Of a DNA stretch of 9,465 nucleotides, positions 5,882 to 9,465 are shown piece by piece. This stretch comes from Bacillota bacterium (lineage in GTDB: Bacteria > Eremiobacterota > SpSt-956 > JAKJGF01), in the NCBI GenBank assembly GCA_029555925.1, contig JAKPQU010000142.1, positions 1-9,465 of the forward strand, given 5' to 3'. The notes beneath the pieces were generated by a model, which made no database searches, had not been told where the DNA came from, and was given only the letters and a program-made list of their open reading frames with translations. A program made the position numbers and the translations under genes. The number at the start of each line of letters is the position of its first letter. Positions within the stretch are counted from its first letter, which is position 1.

Positions 5882-5941
5882 GTGAATAGTTAGTAATGTC
5901 CTGTTCTTTTCACTATTCACTATTCACTATTCACTTTTCAT
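5882..5941. repeat. Facing heptamer arrays GTGAATA upstream of the zinc-ribbon operon
   Basis: The plus strand has GTGAATA and GTTAGTA (5882-5895). The minus strand has GTGAATA three times, flanked by one GTGAAAA on the inner side and one ATGAAAA on the outer side (5941-5907). AGTGAATAGT and ACTATTCACT (5881-5890, 5912-5921) pair exactly. The array ends only 35 bases before the start codon of the zinc-ribbon gene. TTCACT within the repeats lies 15 bases from a TAAAAT (5944-5949), a weak promoter candidate. Confidence 0.75.
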
Positions 5942-5979
5942 GGTAAAATACCTGAAAAAAGTAAAAGGAATTTACCATG
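5939..5979 (+). promoter_or_regulatory. Hairpin that would enclose the start codon of the zinc-ribbon gene
   Basis: CATGGTAAA (5939-5947) is the exact reverse complement of TTTACCATG (5971-5979), which contains the ATG at 5977. The ribosome binding site AAAGGA lies at the edge of the loop. If the transcript includes 5939, folding would hide the start codon. A nine-base match may also be chance. Confidence 0.4.
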
Positions 5980-6318
5980 TCAGAAATAAATATATCAGAA
6001 ATAAAAATACCGGAAGATTTAATGCCCAGAAATCCATGCCAGAAATGCGGCCATAATATTATAATAAAAAGTATTCTTCAGGAAAGGTACGGCGAGTACG
6101 GTTTCAGTAAAAAACCACTGGGAGCTGCTCTTGTCTGGACTGAACATGGATGGTTCAGTACAGCGACTTTAGAACTAGTCGGTCTGATTGTGGCATATAT
6201 ATGCAGAAAATGTGGATTCACAGAAATATATACAACAGGTACCGAACAAATCCCGGTAGGTAAAGAACATGGAACAAAAATTATTGAAATTGAAAAATCT
6301 GATTTTAAACATCTATGA
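5977..6318 (+). CDS. Zinc-ribbon protein, 113 aa, first gene of the ABC transporter operon
   Basis: Two Cys pairs, CQKC at residues 21-24 and CRKC at 76-79, are the four ligands of a zinc ribbon. They are separated by about 50 residues containing an aromatic segment (LVWTEHGWFSTATLELVGLIV) that probably forms the strands between the knuckles. The N-terminal 20 residues are acidic and probably flexible; the C-terminus is short and charged. No signal peptide is visible. AAAGGA lies seven to eight bases before the ATG. Its TGA overlaps the ATG of the ABC ATPase as ATGA, so the genes are translationally coupled. It could be an accessory or regulatory protein for the transporter, but zinc ribbons of this kind are generic and I do not recognise a specific family. 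It is downstream of a repeat-rich region with no clear promoter. Confidence 0.85.
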   Translation: MSEINISEIKIPEDLMPRNPCQKCGHNIIIKSILQERYGEYGFSKKPLGAALVWTEHGWFSTATLELVGLIVAYICRKCGFTEIYTTGTEQIPVGKEHGTKIIEIEKSDFKHL

Positions 6319-7244
6319 CAGCAGAAAAAACAGTAGTAACAGGGAAAAAGCTCACAAAAAAATATAAAGATTTTACTGCCGTAGACTCCATCGACTTTGA
6401 AGTTCTACAGGGAGAATGCTTCGGTTTTCTCGGCCCTAACGGTGCGGGGAAAACATCTACAATGAAAATGATCTACGGTTTTTCTCCTGTAACAGACGGA
6501 GAACTTACTGTTCTCGGCATGGATGTAAGGCTTAATCTCAGGGAAATCAAAGGAAGACTCGGAGTTGTACCACAGGAAGACAACCTGGACCCTGATTTAA
6601 ATGTCCTGAAAAACCTGCTGGTTTATGCAAGATATTTCGATATTCCCGGCAACACTGCCCTGGAAACTGCCCGGGAAAATCTGGAATTATTTCAGTTATG
6701 GGACAGACGTCATAGCCGTATAAGGGAATTATCAGGGGGGATGAAAAGACGTCTGGTCATTGCAAGAGCTCTCATAAACAGACCTGATCTGCTTGTTCTG
6801 GATGAACCCACCACAGGGCTTGACCCTCAGGCTAGACATCTTGTATGGCAGAAACTCAGGCACCTTCGCAGACAGGGTACAACAATGATCCTGACAACTC
6901 ATTATATGGATGAAGCCGCACAGTTATGTGACAGGTTGGTTGTAATGGATAAAGGAAAAATTCTTGCCCTGGGATCACCTCAGGAACTGATAGATACTTA
7001 TGTGAAACCGGAAGTTCTTGAACTTCATATAAATGAAGAGATAAAAGAAGATATATTAAAAAAATTGCCTGAAAATCTACAAATAGAAGATATTGGAGAT
7101 ACCCTTTATATATACTGTAATGATGCGAACAGTGTAAGACAGACCATTTTTCTTAAAGGTGCGGATAGGGTTTTGCAGAGAAGTGCAACGATGGAAGACG
7201 TATTTTTAAAACTTGCAGGGCACACATTAAATGAAGGAATGTAG
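6315..7244 (+). CDS. ABC-2 type exporter ATP-binding protein, NodI/DrrA-like
   Basis: The protein has 309 residues and all ABC ATPase motifs: Walker A GPNGAGKTS (40-48), Q-loop Q87 in VVPQEDNLDPDL, signature LSGGM (139-143), Walker B LLVLDEP (159-165) with catalytic E164, D-loop GLD, and switch H196 in TTHYMDEA. The VPQEDNLDPDL stretch is characteristic of the NodI subgroup. After about residue 225 comes the C-terminal extension typical of exporters of this class. It is expected to energise export through the downstream permease as a 2+2 complex. The substrate is not shown by sequence; relatives move lipo-oligosaccharides, antibiotics or glycans. It overlaps the zinc-ribbon gene by four bases. 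The permease start is 121 bases downstream, an unusual gap occupied by a heptamer array. Confidence 0.95.
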   Translation: MTAEKTVVTGKKLTKKYKDFTAVDSIDFEVLQGECFGFLGPNGAGKTSTMKMIYGFSPVTDGELTVLGMDVRLNLREIKGRLGVVPQEDNLDPDLNVLKNLLVYARYFDIPGNTALETARENLELFQLWDRRHSRIRELSGGMKRRLVIARALINRPDLLVLDEPTTGLDPQARHLVWQKLRHLRRQGTTMILTTHYMDEAAQLCDRLVVMDKGKILALGSPQELIDTYVKPEVLELHINEEIKEDILKKLPENLQIEDIGDTLYIYCNDANSVRQTIFLKGADRVLQRSATMEDVFLKLAGHTLNEGM

Positions 7245-7280
7245 ATAAGGAATAGAATTTAATTAATAATCTCTTTCCTC

Positions 7281-7308
7281 GCGTCATGCGTTACGCGTTA
7301 CGCGTCAC
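7281..7308 (-). repeat. Heptamer array inside the transporter operon
   Basis: On the minus strand the units are GTGACGC, GTAACGC, GTAACGC and ATGACGC without gaps. The array fills the gap between the ATPase and permease genes, which in this transporter class are normally adjacent or overlapping. It resembles the array at 5722-5749 and is not accompanied by a facing array, so no strong hairpin is expected. Confidence 0.85.
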
Positions 7309-7351
7309 GATTTAATATATTTGAGACAGATTTAATTGTCATTCCCAATGC

Positions 7352-7361
7352 AGGAAAAGGA
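7352..7361 (+). promoter_or_regulatory. Ribosome binding site that decides the permease start
   Basis: AGGAAAAGGA ends four bases before the ATG at 7366. The earlier in-frame TTG (7336) and ATG (7348) have no Shine-Dalgarno sequence upstream, so 7366 is preferred. Confidence 0.65.
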
Positions 7362-7365
7362 TCAC

Positions 7366-8148
7366 ATGTTAAAAACATTACCGGTAAACAGAGTTTCATA
7401 CAGAGCCCTGAGAGTATGGCAGAGGAATTTCGATGTTTTCCTTATGCTGTGGAAAACAGAGTTCTGGCCACCTCTTATAGAGCCGTTATTTAATCTTATT
7501 GCCATGGGTTTTGGCCTGGGTGCCTATGTGACAGATATAAACGGCATGTCCTATCTTCAATTTATAGCACCGGCCTTTATAGCAGTTACTGTTATGTTTA
7601 CATCCAGTTTTGAATGTACCTATGGTTCCTATGTCAGGATGGAATATCAAAAAACCTTCGATGCCATTATTGCCACACCGGTAAATATAGAAGATGTTAT
7701 AACAGGAGAAATTCTTTACGGTGCTTCCCGGAGCGTAATGAGTGCCATAGGAGTCCTGATTATTATTTCTCTATTCGGGCTTGTCGGTTCGTCATGGGCT
7801 ATTCTCACACCTGTTGTAGCATTACTAGGAGGCATTATGCTTTCATCACTCGCCATGTTTGTTACGAGTATTGTTCCTTCAATCAATGAATTTAACTATT
7901 ATTTTACCCTCTGTCTCACGCCTATGTTTTTATTTTCCGATGTCTTCTTCCCTCTTCAGGCACTTCCCGAATGGATAAGATGGGCAGGATGGGTTTCTCC
8001 TCTGACTCATGTTGTAAATATAGAAAGACTTCTTGTACTTGGCAGAATAGAACCGGTAATGATATATAATTTTCTTTATATAATAATATTCGGCTTTGTT
8101 CTATTTAATATAGATCTGGTTCTTATGAGGAGAAGACTTATAAAATGA
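7366..8148 (+). CDS. ABC-2 type exporter permease, NodJ-like
   Basis: The protein has 260 residues from the chosen start, the usual length for NodJ/DrrB-type permeases. A short amphipathic N-terminus (SYRALRVWQRNFDVFLMLWK) precedes about six membrane segments near residues 38-58, 66-84, 117-140, 148-170, 176-195 and 234-253. The motif FLFSDVFFPLQALPEWI (188-204), followed by SPLTHVVNIERLL, is the conserved ABC-2 signature of this subgroup. It ends in a basic cytoplasmic tail (RRRLIK). It pairs with the NodI-like ATPase upstream and its TGA overlaps the ATG of the phosphoesterase gene as ATGA. Frames from TTG at 7336 or ATG at 7348 would add 10 or 6 residues but lack ribosome binding sites. 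The exported molecule is unknown; a nodulation role is not implied. Confidence 0.93.
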   Translation: MLKTLPVNRVSYRALRVWQRNFDVFLMLWKTEFWPPLIEPLFNLIAMGFGLGAYVTDINGMSYLQFIAPAFIAVTVMFTSSFECTYGSYVRMEYQKTFDAIIATPVNIEDVITGEILYGASRSVMSAIGVLIIISLFGLVGSSWAILTPVVALLGGIMLSSLAMFVTSIVPSINEFNYYFTLCLTPMFLFSDVFFPLQALPEWIRWAGWVSPLTHVVNIERLLVLGRIEPVMIYNFLYIIIFGFVLFNIDLVLMRRRLIK

Positions 8149-9008
8149 TATGTTTTTTCGTAAGTGATCTTCACGGTTCAGAGGAACGTTACAGAAAACT
8201 TTTCACCGCCATAGAAAAAGAAAGACCTGAAGCAGTCTTTATAGGAGGCGATCTCCTGCCTTCAGGTGTTGCTTCCATGATGTCTTCCACAAACCCGTAT
8301 CACAGGGATTTTATCAATGATTTTCTTGCACGAGAATTTTCACTGCTGAAAGATATATTAAAAGATAAATATCCCGCTGTTTTTCTCATACTGGGAAATG
8401 ATGACGGAAGATTTTATGAAGCTTCCGTCATGGATATAGCGACAGGAGGATTATGGAAATATATTCATATGAGAAAGATATCTTTCAAAAATTTCAACAT
8501 CTATGGCTATTCCTATGTGCCTCCCACTCCTTTCAGATTAAAAGACTGGGAAAGATATGATGTTTCAAGATATACGGAACCGGGCTGTTTATCTCCCGAA
8601 GAAGGCATTTATTCCATTGCAGTGTCGGAATATGAGACAAAATATTCTACCATACAAAAAGATTTGAATAATCTGGCAGGTGAAGATAACCTGGAAAAAG
8701 CAATTTTTCTGTTTCATGGCCCTCCCTATAAAACTGCTCTGGACAGAGCCGATTTAGACGGAAAAATGATAGATTATATCCCTGTAGATACCCATATAGG
8801 AAGTATTGCCATAAAAAATTTTATAGAAGAAAAACAGCCTCTTATTACCCTTCACGGTCATGTACATGAAGCGGCACGGATTACGGGATCATGGAAGGAA
8901 AAAAACGGGAATACCAGATCTTTTACTGCAGCCCATGACGGGCCGGAACTTTCACTGATAAGACTTGACCCGGAAAATCCCGACAGAACTACAAGAGAGT
9001 TGCTTTAA
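8145..9008 (+). CDS. Calcineurin-like metallophosphoesterase, 287 aa
   Basis: The two-metal motifs appear in order: D8-L-H10 (SDLHGS), GGD at 34-36, G84-N85-D86 (LGNDDG), H191 in FHGPP, and HGHVH at 237-241. All expected metal ligands of the family are present, so an active phosphatase, nuclease or phosphodiesterase is likely, but substrate cannot be assigned. There is no signal peptide, so it is cytoplasmic. An insertion of about 90 residues between the GND and HGPP motifs (about 90-185) is probably substrate-specific. Its ATG overlaps the permease stop, which places it last in the transporter operon and suggests a linked role, for example in processing a phosphorylated exported compound or its precursor (inference). 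The miniature repeat element copy B begins seven bases after its stop codon. Confidence 0.93.
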   Translation: MICFFVSDLHGSEERYRKLFTAIEKERPEAVFIGGDLLPSGVASMMSSTNPYHRDFINDFLAREFSLLKDILKDKYPAVFLILGNDDGRFYEASVMDIATGGLWKYIHMRKISFKNFNIYGYSYVPPTPFRLKDWERYDVSRYTEPGCLSPEEGIYSIAVSEYETKYSTIQKDLNNLAGEDNLEKAIFLFHGPPYKTALDRADLDGKMIDYIPVDTHIGSIAIKNFIEEKQPLITLHGHVHEAARITGSWKEKNGNTRSFTAAHDGPELSLIRLDPENPDRTTRELL

Positions 9009-9014
9009 GTAATC

Positions 9015-9112
9015 TACTGAGGTAAGCATAAATAATACATATATGCTATCGTGACGCGTAACTCGTGACGGGTGACGGGAGGAAAACTTTTATTACATGC
9101 TTATGCTCAGTA
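9015..9112. mobile_element. Miniature inverted-repeat element, copy B, 98 bp
   Basis: The left end TACTGAGGTAAGCATAAATA is an imperfect inverted repeat of the right end (9088-9112), which contains ATGCTTATGCTCAGTA. The ends match those of copy A at 5621-5865, and both copies are preceded by AGTAAT. The centre holds a heptamer array. It sits directly after the phosphoesterase gene, where its folded transcript could act as a 3'-end hairpin. Confidence 0.7.
9051..9078 (+). repeat. Heptamer array in copy B
   Basis: GTGACGC, GTAACTC, GTGACGG and GTGACGG follow each other without gaps. The array occupies the same place between the inverted ends as the GTGAAGC array does in copy A, but its units differ, so the arrays have diverged while the frame of seven was kept. 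Confidence 0.85.
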
Positions 9113-9316
9113 CCGCTACAGGTAAATTAGTAACCATTTATCAGCATCTGCCTGACAGGCTCTTACGAAGAAAAATAATTTGCCTTATTTAATTTGTTTT
9201 ACAGACAATAAATTAGCCCTTATTTAATTTTTAATTCTATATAAAAAACTAATTTTTCTTCTCCAGAGCCCGCCAGGCAGATGCTTTTTATGGATACCAT
9301 TTTACCTGTTACGGTA
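9111..9316. mobile_element. Long inverted-repeat element, about 206 bp, non-coding
   Basis: The left arm (about 9111-9182) and the reverse complement of the right arm (about 9245-9316) agree at roughly three quarters or more of positions over 70 bases. Both begin TACCG, share ACAGGTAAA, GCATCTGCCTG and GAAGAAAAAT, and contain CAGGC/GGGCTC. The AT-rich centre holds two similar stretches around CCTTATTTAATTT. There is no open frame of useful length and no transposase. It abuts copy B exactly, sharing its terminal TA. A MITE or a large structured RNA hairpin are both possible. Confidence 0.65.
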
Positions 9317-9364
9317 ATCAGGTCATACCAAATTGCTTTAATTAAACTGAATAATTTGAATAAT

Positions 9365-9412
9365 AGGTAAATACTGTCTACCTGCCTGATGCTCCTCCGA
9401 AAAAAATCTAAA
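9365..9412 (+). repeat. Possible third, degenerate arm of the long inverted-repeat element
   Basis: AGGTAAATACTG..., CTGCCTGA, GCTCCTCCGAA and AAAAAATCTAA follow the order and spacing of AGGTAAAT, CTGCCTGA, GGCTCTTACGAAG and AAAAATAATT in the left arm at 9120-9180, in the same orientation but with gaps. It may be the start of another copy running past the window edge. The remaining bases, 9317-9364 and 9413-9465, show no gene or clear structure. Confidence 0.35.
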
Positions 9413-9465
9413 CTGGAACGTTTATAACAGTTACAGCTTATATCATGCTACTTTACATTATAATT

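Noticed and set aside
7614..7889. 91-codon frame inside the permease gene
   Set aside because: It is out of frame with a complete NodJ-like permease and encodes no recognisable protein.
9111..9316. Integron attC site
   Set aside because: The arms are longer than usual for attC, the characteristic R' and R'' core triplets are not at the ends, and no cassette-like gene arrangement follows.
9009..9465. Hidden small gene after the phosphoesterase
   Set aside because: The region is filled by inverted repeats and has no start codon with a ribosome binding site leading a useful open frame.

Overview
This is a low-GC (mid-30s % by eye) bacterial window with strong AGGAGG-type ribosome binding sites, tightly packed operons and large amounts of short intergenic repeat DNA. 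Nothing fixes the taxon. The NodI/NodJ-like transporter, the CpxR/CpxA-like two-component pair and the heptamer-repeat intergenic DNA would fit a low-GC anaerobe, but I cannot name a lineage.

Layout. (1) 1-210 is the C-terminal end of an IS200/IS605-type TnpB, cut by the window edge. A putative 48-residue membrane protein (251-397) follows, then a secreted SxxK serine hydrolase of the beta-lactamase/PBP family (489-2024). A perfect 13-bp bidirectional terminator (2036-2066) separates it from the converging minus-strand block. (2) 5509-2094 on the minus strand holds an OmpR-family response regulator, its histidine kinase, and then three small unrecognised genes: a Gly/Asn/Gln-rich 137-residue protein, a 121-residue protein with a CHKH motif, and a 63-residue Cys-rich protein. 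Both the regulator gene and the small-protein operon are preceded by a TATAAT -10 element and a tandem array of 10-bp repeats of related sequence, in the same orientation. The array-to--10 distances differ by exactly two repeat periods. This suggests an autoregulated two-component system with its target operon directly downstream. (3) 5510-5976 is a nested stack of palindromic repeats with no gene. (4) 5977-9008 on the plus strand is an apparent operon: a zinc-ribbon protein, a NodI-like ABC ATPase, a NodJ-like ABC-2 permease and a calcineurin-like metallophosphoesterase, with ATGA overlaps at two of the three junctions. (5) 9009-9465 is another gene-free repeat region: a second copy of the element seen at 5621-5865, followed by an approximately 206-bp long inverted repeat and a possible third arm.

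The most unusual signals are the small-protein operon with its paired operator arrays, and a family of degenerate heptamers (GTRANNN) that forms short arrays at six places, three of them as facing inverted arrays able to fold into hairpins. The repeats are sequence observations. The functions suggested for them are inference.
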